Below are positions 26,906 through 39,059 of a stretch of DNA of 64,000 bases, piece by piece. The notes under the pieces were generated by a model. That model worked only from the letters and a program-made list of their open reading frames with translations. It made no database searches and had not been told where the DNA came from. The position numbers were made by a program, and so were the translations under genes. Within the stretch, counting starts at the first letter, position 1. Each line of letters starts with the position of its first letter. The stretch is from Archilochus colubris (taxonomy: Eukaryota > Chordata > Aves > Apodiformes > Trochilidae): positions 1,178,001 through 1,242,000 of the forward strand of contig CM041090.1 in NCBI GenBank assembly GCA_023079485.1. Direction: 5' to 3'.

Positions 26906-28192
26906 CTGGACAGAAAGCAATTATGAAAAATGACTTTTATTTAAAAATTTCACCTCTTAAAAAGAAAAAGTTAAACCTATCTAGGACAACTCTTAACTGC
27001 AAAGGATTAAAGGAAGAATATCTAGGTTGTTTTTAAGTTGCTTACATCACTTCATCACTCTCAAGTTTGTTTCTTGTGTTGCTTATGTCTGTACCTGCCT
27101 CACAGTAGCAGAGATGGAAAGGTTTAGCACTGAAGGATGTGAGCTTGGCAGGAGAAATAGGAGCTGGGAGACTGCAGCTACACAGTCAGAAGTGGCACTC
27201 TTGGGCATCCAGGTCTTCTGCATGTGGAGAGGGAGCTGCTGTGCCAAAATTCCCTTCCCAGTTCAGTGTGTCTGTCTGTCCTGTCCTGCTGCTTTCCCTC
27301 TCTGGGTTCCTCAGTCATTCGAGACAAGACAAGGCCAAGTAAATGGTATTTTTATGTTGTTGTTAGAGAGGCTTTTTGTTTGAATTGTTTATTTATTAAT
27401 TTTTTTTTGTTGTTATTGGTTTATTATAAAGGAAAAGCAAATCAAAGAAAAGCTTCCTTCCCACAACATTTGTTCTGTGTCTCTTCTGTATACTCTGAAA
27501 CACAGACAAGGTGATGGTGAAGGGCTGCATCCCCTGTTTCATGAAGGGAGTGCTTTCTCCATGTCTACATGCTCTGATTTTCAATGAAACCACTGTGAGT
27601 GCAGCTCAGAGTTTCACTCATGTAAAAGTTGATGCCTTTAAATGGAGTCCACTGCCATTCAGATGCAGATGTTAGTTGTGTTCTTACAAATGGTCAGGCC
27701 ACTTGAATCCCTCCAATTTACTTGCCTGTATGATTTCCTTTGGCACTGAATTCCCCTGGTTAACCCTCTGATCTCCTGAGCAGCATTGCACTTCTATTTT
27801 TGCAAAGTTGCTGCCTTTCAGGTTTGACAGTGCCTCCATTCCAAGTTTCCCTGTAGAGTTGGTGTTTGATTTACCACTTGATGAGAACTCTCCATGTCTA
27901 AGGAAAGAGACTTGAATTTGGCAGCAAGTAGAGTGGGTGGGTATAGTGTCTGCCCAGCTACCCAGTGCTGTCACTTGGGCTCCTCCTATCTGCAGAGAGT
28001 GAAGGATTTCCTAATGAATTCATTTCCTTGAGTCAGGTCACAACAGGAGAATTATATTTTCCTGCTGAACAGTAACCTCTATTTGTACTTAGTGTTTTTA
28101 ATTTTCTGTTCCTGTTGCCCTCATCCCCTTAGATGCTAATTAAAGTGGTTTTGAGCTTGGCAAATGGAAAGTCTTGAATGAAAGTGCAACAG

Positions 28193-28228
28193 GTTTGGTG
28201 TTTGGGGTTTTTTTGGGTTTTTTTTGTG
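28193..28228 (+). repeat. G/T-rich tract
   Basis: T runs interrupted by GG, GGGG and GGG. It is the plus-strand counterpart of the A/C-rich tracts elsewhere. Another of this kind with four G runs lies at about 50520-50565. Confidence 0.75.
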
Positions 28229-30951
28229 CATGCACAGAATAAACCAAATTGCATTCATGTGACCTGCTCATAAAATGATTCAGACAACTAGGGAAGGGTG
28301 GGTTATCTGGAGAGCTGCTCATTGGAAGTGGAGCAGCAGCCAGGGCAGAGGCTCAGAGGCATTAGTTGAGGTGCCTCATAATTCTCTGTTCTAGTGGCAG
28401 ATTGAAGGCAAGTGGCTTGAATGCAATACAGTGTGTGGAGGAAAAGGTCATGGTTTCAACAAGCTGTTCTGTGGCACAGCAGCTCCTCTGAGGGCTTCTA
28501 AGAACTTGTCAGTAATATGTGCTCTGTTGGAGGAGAAGGAGGGATCCCTGACACACCAGGTAATCAGTTACCTCTGACTTTAAGCATCCTACATGACAGT
28601 GGCTTGAGTATTCCCACTTTTATTGAAGAATTTTATTGTGTTTATCTTGCATTCTTGTATTGTCAGTGGAGAGAAAGAGTCACCTTTAAGGCATGTTCTG
28701 GCTGACCCTGTTTTTCCCTCTTTCAGGGGAAGCATAGATGAGGTTTAAGGCTCTGCCCTGGAACAGCTGCCTTGCAGCCATGCCTGCTGCCTGCCAGGAG
28801 GGTGCTGTGAGTGCTGAGGAATCCCTAAAGATGTTAGGAGAAGCAGAACACTGGTCATGATCATGACATGAACTGCTGGCTCCTTCCCTTCCTCCTAAGG
28901 GGTGCTGTTGTGTTTAATCACTTACTTGTGGAGATGGAGGATATAGCTGGGGAACACTGGAGTAGTGGGGATCAGAATAGAGGATTCTTTACTATATGCA
29001 GATGATGGAACCCCAAAATGCTCTCTTGTACCCATCAGTGCTTTTGTTAATTTTCCACTCTTTGGATCCATGGACAGCTCGAAATAATATTTTTTTTATT
29101 TCTTCCTGCACAATTCTCTCATCAGATGCTTACATAGTATACTTTTCCCTATCTGTGATTTACATGAATGTTTATTTATCCAAAATGTATGCTTATATGT
29201 GCCCTCACACACATGCTTACAGTGCAGTGGTGCCTGACCATCTGCTTTGAATTACTGAAAAGGAAATTGTATGTAAAGGCCATCCAGGGACTATTAAAGA
29301 AAGAGGCAGAGGGGAAGAGTACTCTCTAATCAGCAGTTCATTAAAAAGCAACAACTTGTGTCGGAACTGTGCTTGTGAGACTGCTGAGCACTTAGGTATC
29401 CTTAACTATTTAAATTGGGAATTTGAAAACTTATTAGGATCTTTGGCTTCTTCTGAGATATCCAAGAAAGTCCAGGTAAAAAAGGCATGATCATCATGCA
29501 AAAAGAGACATGTAGCAAACAAGGATGAAGCTGTATCAAAGAGAAACATAAACATCTAGGATATTATTTAAATTAGGGCAAATATCAGGTGGCTGAAAAC
29601 AAACCAAAGATGGCCCTGCTGTTGTCTGTCTATGGATGGACTCTCTTTGGAGAGTCACAAAGGTGCTGGGGGTTTAAGAGTCAGGGCACATATTTGCAAT
29701 GCATGAAATAAAAATGATCATAATCAGTGGACCAGGCTTTTCTAAAAGTAACTCTGGTCAAAGATGCAAAGTCAGCTTTATTTTTAAAAATCGAGTCACA
29801 CAGTCAGGAATATAATATTTGCTGTGTATTTTGGGAGGAGGAAGATAAGGGTACTGTAGAAGGAAAAAGTAGGTCAGGAGATTCTCATCCTTCCTTTACT
29901 TTTACCTGAAAAGGATTAATCTTATTTCAGATCTAGCAGTGCATACTGACCCCTAATCTACAGAATATTCTATGTAGGACATGGTAGCATTTGTACAAAA
30001 AGCATTTAATCTCTGTGGTTAGAGAAATACATGCAACAGGTGAGTTCTGAGTTATTAACTCCATATTTATAATGTATTACTAGCCACTTTCTGGGCCTCA
30101 AATATGCAGATTCTCCTCCAGTGACAGGAAGTTGGAAAGCTTAAACAAAAGAAGAGGCAAGGAATACTGTAACCTCAAGCTGCTTTAAACTGAAATTCTG
30201 ACAATGGGATTTGAGTAAATATTTTGGGCTAGGATAAAGGTGATTTTCTCTCTCGTACTTTTGCTTTCAGCTAAGTCTCTTGTAAGTAGTTGCACTTGCT
30301 GGAAGCAAAAGTTCAAGACAGAAAATCATCTTTATTAACAGAGAGCATCTGTTATTCAGTTTAATTGCTGGGCCAGTGTTAAACCATGACAGTAAAATAT
30401 TGAGAATTTTTGTCATTGTATGAAATACAAGCAGGAAGAAACTGTGGTGTCATCCCTAACTTCAGTCACTCCATCATGTTTTTATGATCTTGGCCGTTTT
30501 ATTTCCTCAAATCTAAGCCCAGATTTTCAGTTGTCAGTGCCTAAAGTCAGATAACTGAACTAATAACCTGTTTCTCTTAAAGGTACTGCTTTGAACTGTG
30601 GGGAGGGAGGTGCCACTTTTTTTCCCCACTCTGGATGGTAGCAGGTTATGCTCTGCTCTTACACTGCTGATGTGTAAGACAGCACCATATGTCACAACAG
30701 TGGCCAGTTTGCTGGATGTTAAGGTATGTTTGTGGTGACAGTGCTCATATTTTCCAGCAGCATCAACCAAGCAATTTGAAGGGGAAGTAACCTCTGGGCA
30801 AACTGAGGTTTTTGGTATTTTCTGTCCAGAAGCTTTCTTCCAGTTTCAGATCTAAAAACATGGTTGTAGAATACCTGGTCTTCTCTTAAGTACCTCGTGT
30901 AGGTCTAGTGAAGCAGGATGTAGGCATTGCTCAGGAAAGAGCAGGAGGGAT

Positions 30952-31658
30952 TCAAGGGAAAACCAATTTGCACCCATCCTTGTTACATCTTGAATATTTC
31001 CTCTCGTATTTGAGGAGTCCAAAGGCACTTTGCAGTCTCCCGTTTAAAGTATTCAGGGACTGGGGAATTTTGTACTTGTGTGACAGTATTTTCTGTCTTG
31101 AGGAGCTGAGCCATCTGAGATTTCCTTTTCTAAAATCTAATAAAAACTTTATTCTTGAATTAACCTTCATTGTGGTCAGCAGTATCCTAAGCTCCATGAT
31201 ACTGTGGTCACTACAGGCATGCTTGTCACTGCCTGAGCAGGTTTTCTTGGTTAGTGAGTAGGAAGTCCAGCTGTGCCCCATTCCTGGTTATACATCCAAT
31301 GTTCCAGTAACTTGACTCATGTCAGGTGAGCTGCAGTGTTGTTCTTCCAGCAAATGTCTGGGTAGTTAAAGTCTCCCATAAGGACCGGGTTTGGTTGACC
31401 TGAAGCTTTCCTCCTCAACCTGAGCATTGCTTCATTGGTCATATCTTGGTTTGGAGGTCAGTAACAGATGCCTACTGTAGGGTCACCCATGGAGACAACC
31501 CCTCTGGTTTTGACCCAAAGGCATTCAGGTAGGGCTACCACAACCACTACAATTCACCCCTACACATTCAAGGTTTTCCTTAACATAGAGTGTGACTCCT
31601 CCACCTCTTCTCCCCTGCCTGTCATCCTAGAGCTTTCTACCACAATCTTCCAGTCATG
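30952..31658 (-). pseudogene. Decayed CR1-type LINE ORF2, endonuclease (APE-like) region
   Basis: Read on the minus strand from about 31658 downward, the translation follows an APE-type endonuclease of CR1-like non-LTR retrotransposons. First comes RGGGVTLYVKENLECV, then VGICYRPPNQD, then MGDFNYPDICW with the conserved GDFN (31365-31376). After a frameshift comes the conserved C-terminal SDH (31204-31212) in CSDHSIMELRIL, then LDFRK. The known role of the domain is to nick target DNA for target-primed reverse transcription. GDFN and SDH lie in different frames and stops are present, so this is a dead copy. No reverse transcriptase segment or ATTCTATG tail was recognised at lower coordinates, where they should lie. 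Confidence 0.85.
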
Positions 31659-34600
31659 TTAAAGAAAAACAAACTCAGGCTGCAAGGTGGGCACTTCAGT
31701 TTTCAGCAGTTGAGTGTTTCAGTGCAGGTATTGATAACCCAAATGATAGTGTCTTGGGTTGATTTGAGAACACTCTCATCTTGCTGCATAACTTACTGAT
31801 TCTTCTGTATAAAGAAGAGCAGAGGTTGGCCAAAGGACTGAAGATTTTCTACAGCAGATTCCTGATGGCAGCTCCTCTTCCCCAGAATGGGATACATTTT
31901 TTTAGTTCATAAGTAGCACTTCTCCCTGTATAAATCCATGTGTCAACACCTGAGCACCCAGCTTACCATTTCCCTGACAGGGGAAGTGGTTTCGTTGTAA
32001 GCAAGAAAATCAAACCAGCTGAAGTAGAAATAGATTGCCCTGATGATTTAACTTGCATTTGGGCAGTGGTGAACAACACAGCTTATAACAGTAAACCATA
32101 CACTATAGAGTTTTCTGACAAAAATAATAAACCCAGATGCCCGTCATCTGCTGTAGGAAATATTGAGAGTTAAAGGTTATCATAAACCCTGGAGTTGTTA
32201 TCGATTGTTCTGTCTCCCCTGAAGGGTCTAGAAGACAAGTAACTCTGGTGTACGTAGTCGTATTGCCTTGGGGTTTTTTTTTTTCCCCCTTAAATCACAA
32301 AAATGTACATTTGAGTTCGTGCTTACTGAGTAGGGCTTTACCTTTGGTAGATGAGAGGTGAAAGTTTGGCTGAGCCCAGCAATCCCTTCTTGTTTGAGGC
32401 AAGACTAAAGAGCTGCACTGTCTAGCAGGTGGCTGCAGTTTTGAAAATAGCTCCTTCATAAATTTCCTTCCCCCTGGTCTCTGTCTGACATCCTAATTAA
32501 GCTCCCCAGGGAAGTGAGTGGTGTGGATTCCTCCTTTGCTCTCAGCCTGCTGCAAACAGGCAACAAAGGTATTTCTGCAGTTGTGGCAGGGGAGAAGGCA
32601 GCCAAATTCTTGACCTGTGAACCTACTGAAGCGTTTAATCTGAGAGAAGGAAAAGAGGAGCTTGCTATTCCTAAGGCTCTGCGGGCAGGGCAGGGGTTCT
32701 AATGAATTGGAAGAGGAAGGCTAGATGCCCCAGAAGAGAGTAGCAAATGTGTGAAAAACAGATTGTGTGAGTAATTACTTTTGCATACCTTCCTGACCAG
32801 TATCAGCAGGACTGATTTTTGATGGAAAAACTTAATTAAAAAGTCGGGCTTTTTTTCCTCTTAAGAAAACTGCACAAGAGCTCATTGGTGGGTGGAATTT
32901 AGGACACCGATTAATTGCTTTCAAGAGATCAGCTGTGTGGATCCTGCTAAGATGAGAGAAACAATAAAAGTTGGCAGCCTGCTGGGCTAATGGTACAAAT
33001 ACTTGGAACACTATTTCTGAAGTAAGGGTCTTCTGACAACCTCTGCATTGTTGCTGTTGCAGGTAGATATTTGTTGCAAGAAGGGACAGAGGGGACACGA
33101 GCAGCTGCACCTTGTTTGCAGTTTTATTTCTGATTATTTCTGCCTGATTATTTCTTTATCCTTAGGAGCCTTCCCAAAGTACTGGCCCCTGTATAAGGTG
33201 TTGGGCAAGTGCAGACATAGCATTTTTTTTTTTTTCTACAACCAATTGCAGTGGTTTTCATCTTTGTATTGATACAAATGTGAACAATTAACTGAAACTG
33301 TTAATAAAACACATCCAGGCTGTGCTGCACATGGCATATGCAGTGGCTGTGTGGCAGCATCTGCTCTTGAGAATCGTGTTTTTCATTCCTTCCAGGCTTA
33401 CATTTTGGGTTCATTTTAAGTGGCATCATTCACTCTTTGTATGGGTTCTTGTGAGTGTTACAGCACAAGTAGTTCAGGGCAACTTTAAGAGTTTTTTTTC
33501 CCTAAGGGGCAAAAGCTGACAATTGAAATGTGTGATAGTTTACAGATGCTCAGTTTCATCTATTCAGTCCATTTCTTGGAGAGATCTGAAGTAAAGTGCA
33601 GTTGTCACTGACCTTCAAGTGAGAAGCACGAAGGTTTACTGGGCTTCACACAAAGAAACTGGCAGCTGTGTTCCCCTTTGACATTTCTTTCTTGCATTGC
33701 CTTTCAGCTTTCCAAAACATACGATATTCCTTCCTAGAGTGAAGGGAACATCCCTTGTCTCCAATGCCTTCTGCTGCTTTTTCCTCCCCAGCTCAGCTCC
33801 TTCATTTCTTGTTCAGCTTGCAGCAGCAAACTCAGACAGCCCGGGGGGTGGGACAAGACAAGAGGCAGCAAGAATGCATTTGCTGTCTGACTGCTCTCCT
33901 TTCTGCTCTGCCTGGCTGCAGCCACTGCCCAGCCTGCCAGATCTCCAATTCCCTGTCACCTCTTGCTCTCTGGGAAGCAGAATAGGTGCCTCCTGTGCTG
34001 CTCCAAGTAGCTCTGAAGTTGTCCTGTGTTACCCTCTCTCCCAGTGTTGAATTTCTTGGGTTTGCCACCTTGGTACTTGTGAATTCTTGATTAACTGCTG
34101 ATCTGTGCTGCAGATTTATGATCAACTGCTGCTATTCCAGTCCTTCTCAGCAAGCTTTCTGGTGACTGAGAGCAAAGACAGAGGAACCTGGACCTTCTGT
34201 GCTCAGAGGTCACTATGGAGACAGTTAATGTGGCTGTATCACCAAAGGCAGTGTAGTCCATCCCTGATGCTTACAGGAATGTAAGTCTAAAAAATCCAAG
34301 AAGCAAAACTATTACTAAGAAGCAGTATCAGGGTGAGAGGGAGAAGGATGAAGAGGAGGAACAGAAGGCTTGTGCATTGATATCAGTAGTAAGTGATATC
34401 CAGGAGTGCCTGAAGGGAGAAACTGTGACTGACTGTCTGGTGCCTTATTCCTCCCAGCAGCAGGGCTGTGGTGCAAAGTGGAGCCACATTGTCCAGCTCT
34501 TTGCATTTATATTGCTTTTATCAGCCATCCCTCCTTTAACACACTGAAGACTTTTCACTTGCTCTCTTACATGCACTTGGAGTGCCCTTGAAGTTTTTAG

Positions 34601-36845
34601 GTAGCAGGGAGAGAAAATGGGATGGTGCAGAAGGGTACAACTTTCTAGTTGCTGGTGATTATTTCTGTAATGATTTCTGGGCCTCTGGGCTGTAGCTGAG
34701 AGAAGATGTGGAGTTTTAAGCAAGAGGAATGATGAAGGAATACAGGAGCTGGTGTTTCAGTTGTGTGAATAAAGAAGTACTGGAGTGCAAATGCTTTCTG
34801 TAAACTTCTGTGTGCTGCACATAGATTGCACATTGGGCACCGATTCAAACACTTTCTGGAACCCTGCTTCCCAACGAGACCAGTGCGTGTTGGATGATGG
34901 ATATGAAGGAGAAGCAGAAAAGATGTCCTGTAGCTTGTTTTTACAGTCCATGAAAGTATTTATCATGTAACAGTGGTAAAGAAACACAGAAAGCAAAGGT
35001 TTTTTTCTAAAACTAAACAGATAAATTCATCCTGATAAGGCCAGGAGCATTATTCCTCAAGCAAGAGTCTTTGCTTGCCAGCGGAGAGGTAAGAGCTGGT
35101 TTTTTCCTTATTCTTGTTCGTCCATGACTTCTCTGCTGTTTTGTTTTGAAATGAAATACAGGTGATTTTAGGTTATTAATTTTTCTTCTTTTACCCTGAA
35201 AAAACCTTGCTAGATTACCAGAGCTACTGCTTAGCATGTCATCATCTTTTATTGTTGTTATGATGTGTCTTTTTTCCAAAGCATCCTTCACCCTTCCCTT
35301 GCATCTTCTCCTGTGCCTAGTAGTGACTGCATTTGCCTTCTCAGAGAGTTGTATTGAATGCATAATAGCACTCCAGAATCTCTATTTTTTTGCTAAGCCA
35401 AATCCTGTTGGTTTCATATCCTGTCATGTCTGTCAGTCTCTCATTTCACATCTACCTGCTTTGAACTTGTCCTCATAAGAGCATCCTGCCTTTGGCCTCT
35501 GGCAGCCTTTCTCTTCAGACACCCTTCCTCAGTGTGCCATTTTCCTCTTTATTCATTACTCAGTTTTTCCTTATGACATGTTCTCTCCCTCGCTCTCTCA
35601 CTTGCATTGCTATAATTAAATATTTTTCTGTTTAGAAACAGTTAATAGTATCAGGAAAGCATGCATGGTGTGACAAATATTAGAGTTTTGGTCTTTCCAC
35701 TCTTACCAGTATATAGGAACAATAAAAGGAGAAAATTGTGGTAATGGGGCTTAGTTTAAGGTCCTGGTAATGAAGTGAGTGAGGTGAGCAGCAATCCTGA
35801 TTCAAAATGCAGCCATTCATAGTGCACCCTCACTGTTCCCCTACATCTGTGCTTAAGTTCCCCTTATCAAATATATATTAAATCAAGAAATCCACCTCGT
35901 GTATTATTGTTGGTTGGAAGGGCATTGCTTCCTTTGTTGTGTTATCTTACCTATTAACACAAAATGTACTGTATCCTCAGAGGTAAAAAATCAGGAGTTG
36001 TTAATATATTCACTGCAAATGACTTTAGGAGTCCAGCTCACACTATAGGTCAACTCTAGGTCTGTCAGCACACTTTGAAGTGCAGAAAGGCCTTTCTGTA
36101 TGGGGAAGGTGGATTTAAATTAACTCCTCCCCTTCTTTTCTGTCTCTTTTCAGTCCTCCTCTTCTTCACCATCTGCTTGTTTATAACAAGCCTGAGGGGA
36201 GAATAATGATTCCCAATGCTTCAGGGCCTTGATCTGAAATTCTAGTTGCATAGGTGCTTGTATTAATGAAAGCAGCTAAGCTTAAATTCTCTGCAGGGTG
36301 TCAGATGAAAAGCACATTTCAGTCAGGCCTAAGGATGCAGTTACATACAGAGCAAGTGCACTTTGCCCCAGGTCTGCAGGGAACCAAATGACAAATTGTT
36401 AAACCTCGTTGCAGCTTCAGTGGGTTTGGAGAAAGAGCACTGAAACAGTAAATCTGATGCCTCATGGACTGTTCTTCCTTTCAATAATTTGAGTGAGATC
36501 CTAGACAGTTCTGGTTTTCTCTGACAGTCATGCAGGGCACAAAATGATCATAAAAGCCTGGCGAGTAACTTTTACCCAGTATTACTGACTAACAAGGTTG
36601 TATCTAAAAATGAACACAAAGCTTCTTGTCTAGAGTTATCTGCAGTGAAAAAGCACGGGGTTTAATATTGATGCCATCAATGAGCTCAAGCCTGTTAATG
36701 TTTTATTTGGTGGCTTCCCATGCTGAGGGTTTGTAATCGCTGTTTACACTGCTTGAATTCGTGAGGATGTCACTTGGTTTTACCAAAAATTGTAGGAATG
36801 ATCTGTACCTGAAGAGGGCGTGTGTTGAAAACTCTCTTTGTAAGG
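31659..36845. other. Unannotated non-coding DNA
   Basis: No CR1 tail, RNA gene or known domain. A GC-richer part (33697-34125) is open in several frames on both strands without meaningful similarity. A 77-codon plus frame at 31940-32173 and a splice-flanked 68-bp interval at 35021-35088 are raised under findings. Confidence 0.5.
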
Positions 36846-36930
36846 TTGCTAAGGACCTCGAAAAATCATCTAGTCCAGTTTGTGCTCAGAGTAGGACTCA
36901 TGTTGTAGTCAGATCAGGTAAGTCAGAAGA
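36846..36930 (-). mobile_element. CR1 LINE, short 3'-end fragment
   Basis: The plus strand reads AAGGACCTCGAAAAATCATC, then TAGTCCAGTTTGTGCTCAGA and, further on, AGTCAGATCAGG. This follows the order of antisense CR1 3' ends (a 'gacctc...atcatctagtccaac...' block followed by a 'cagatcagg' block). The tail repeat itself is lost. The CAG|GTAAGT at 36915-36922 falls in this fragment and is a fortuitous splice-like word. Confidence 0.6.
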
Positions 36931-37299
36931 GAATGAAGAAACAGCAGTGCACTAGCACATCAAGGACTGGAAAACATTAATACTAACTAATTAATACTAT
37001 ATATCTGTGTTGCTTAATTAAGTCCCTGTTTTCAGGCACTTACAAATTTTATCACACTTGAACTCTTTAGGCTGAAGTTTTCCATGCTAATGATTATGGG
37101 TCATTTCTGAAACAGAATTCAAGAGTCTTCTTTCCCCCATGTAAATATTTGCAGAACGTTTCCTTTGAAGAACTCTAGCAACTCTACACTTTGGAGCAAG
37201 AAAATAACTTTCAGCTCAGGTTTTGATCTTTGTGTCCTCTAGAGGGAAAACCTATGCAGTATGCTTTGAGTTCCTTGAATTTAATGGCTGAGACAGAAG

Positions 37300-37397
37300 A
37301 CTGAGCACTGCTGTCCCTATTCTGTTCCTAAGACTGACCAATGCTGTCCCTGTTCTGTTCCTAAGACTGACCCTACTGTCCTGATGCCCTGTTCTCC
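37300..37397 (+). repeat. 33-bp tandem repeat, about three copies
   Basis: Copy one (37300-37332) and copy two (37333-37365) differ at only a few positions. Both end in GTTCCTAAG and contain CTGTCCCT. A third, diverged and shortened copy follows to about 37397. This is a small minisatellite. The minus-strand open frame at 37317-37520 partly reflects it (repeated GTEQGQHWSVL). Confidence 0.85.
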
Positions 37398-39059
37398 AAT
37401 GGGTTGTTGTCTAAAACCAGCACTGAGGATATAACCTGCTTCATTCCTAAACTCCCTGGGTTCCCATGAAGTGTCTGGGAAAAGGCTGTCTAGCATGACT
37501 GCAGATAGCCCAAGATTCAAAGCAGAATTAGTTATTGATTTTATGCCACATGATACAATCTTTGGGCTTTAAAAAAAATGACTCTTAAAAAAAAGAAAAA
37601 GCCACAGAGCTTCTTAGGTTGTTATGCAGGTTACAAGGTAGCTCCAAATAATGTTATTAAAACTCTAAAGGTCAGTGTTCACAAGACTATGAAATGGCAG
37701 AAGGAGGAGTATCTCTAGGACTTTGCTTTCCCCTGTGTTGTTTCTAAATTGTGATACAGTCTTTCTGCCTGGATGATTGCTCTTAAGAGTTTTCCACTAT
37801 ATTTTGGTCTCATTTATAGTACAGAACAGAGGTTCTTGCACTTACTTGTTATACTTCAACAGCTACAAAGTGCACAGTGACTGAAGCAAGAGAAGAAATT
37901 ATGTGGCTAAAAGCAGGGGAGAGCTGCCCTGGAGAGCTGCATCCTGGTTCTGCCTGTTGCATCATTTTCCTGAAGTATCTGAAACCAACCTTTTCACTTA
38001 TAAATCGTGATAAGATCCTTTTTTACTGGATGAGACCTGGGTCCTGGTTTGCAGAAAGGTTAAGCCCCATAACCTCAATGAAGTCAGACCTAAACCAGAG
38101 AGAAGATCATGTCTTACACTTCTTGACCTCCTTGAGCTTGATCTTCCTCTGTATCAGTTACAAATATGTAAAGCATGGATGAAACAGTGTGGAAAAAGCA
38201 GTTCCCTTTAGCTGATATGATAACACAGGCAAGGTCAGCAGGAAATTACTACTTTAGGCTTCTGAGTAGAATGGGAAGAGTGTGCAGCATGCAAGACCTC
38301 TATCTAAATGTTGAAGTAAAGTTAGAAAGCATTTACTGGTTGTCTAGCAGCTATAGAAGCTGTATTTCTGTGCAATGATTGAGGGGAGAACCCTGTAGAA
38401 AAAAACCCCAAAAACCAGCATTCAAAGTTTGTATTCCAAAGTATGCTTGATAGCTGCATAAAGTGTACTGAAGCAACTGTAATTCTGACATTTATTAAAG
38501 CTTTAATGTGTAAGCTCTAAACTTGCACTGTCTTACAATGTAGGGTTCTTTTGACAGGATATATTTGTGAACTTTATAAAACAGTATCAGGAAAGACTGA
38601 CTGTCCACTCTAGAGGCCTTCTTTCCATCCTTTCTTTTTAATGTGTTAGATTTTTAATGTCAGTGGGTTTATTACTATTATTTTTTAATATATGTCCTTC
38701 TGTGCATTATCCAGCAGATTGACTGTATTGTTTTATTCAAAACACAAGAGATTTAGAACATTTGAGACATTTACAGCAGTGCAGATGACTCTGGTAGGTA
38801 AAATGCTGCTGCATCAGGTGGTTCTTTAGGCCATCCATATGCTGATGTAAATGACTGCAGAAAATACAAGGCCACAGAGAATCAAGCTCCATATTTTAGA
38901 AGAAAACATGTAATTCTGCTGGTAGTGATTTATGGGCAGAGTTGATTTATGCTTCCCCTGCCACAGTAAATTAGCAGTCCTGTTCTCCAAAGTGTAGCTA
39001 GTTCTGAGTAAATACCTGTAAACAGTGCTTTCTTAGTTTTGTCTGTGGTTTCCTTTCTC
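37398..39059. other. Unannotated non-coding DNA
   Basis: AT-rich unique sequence with no recognisable gene or transposon. Open frames at 37877-38182 and 38175-38378 lack any motif. Confidence 0.5.

Larger units (their letters stand above)
17093..30951. other. Unannotated non-coding DNA
   Basis: Nearly 14 kb with no recognised gene, RNA or complex repeat beyond the simple tracts listed separately. Open frames up to 159 codons (16878-17357, partly antisense CR1) and 118 codons (27027-27383) have no domain. A 70-bp interval at 19676-19745 has good splice signals (see findings). A perfect 14-bp palindrome, two GTCATGA arms, lies at 28854-28867. Confidence 0.5.

Noticed and set aside
36761..36955. 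Open frame with a perfect CAG|GTAAGT donor as a possible exon
   Set aside because: The donor lies inside an antisense CR1 3' fragment and the upstream AG has no pyrimidine tract.
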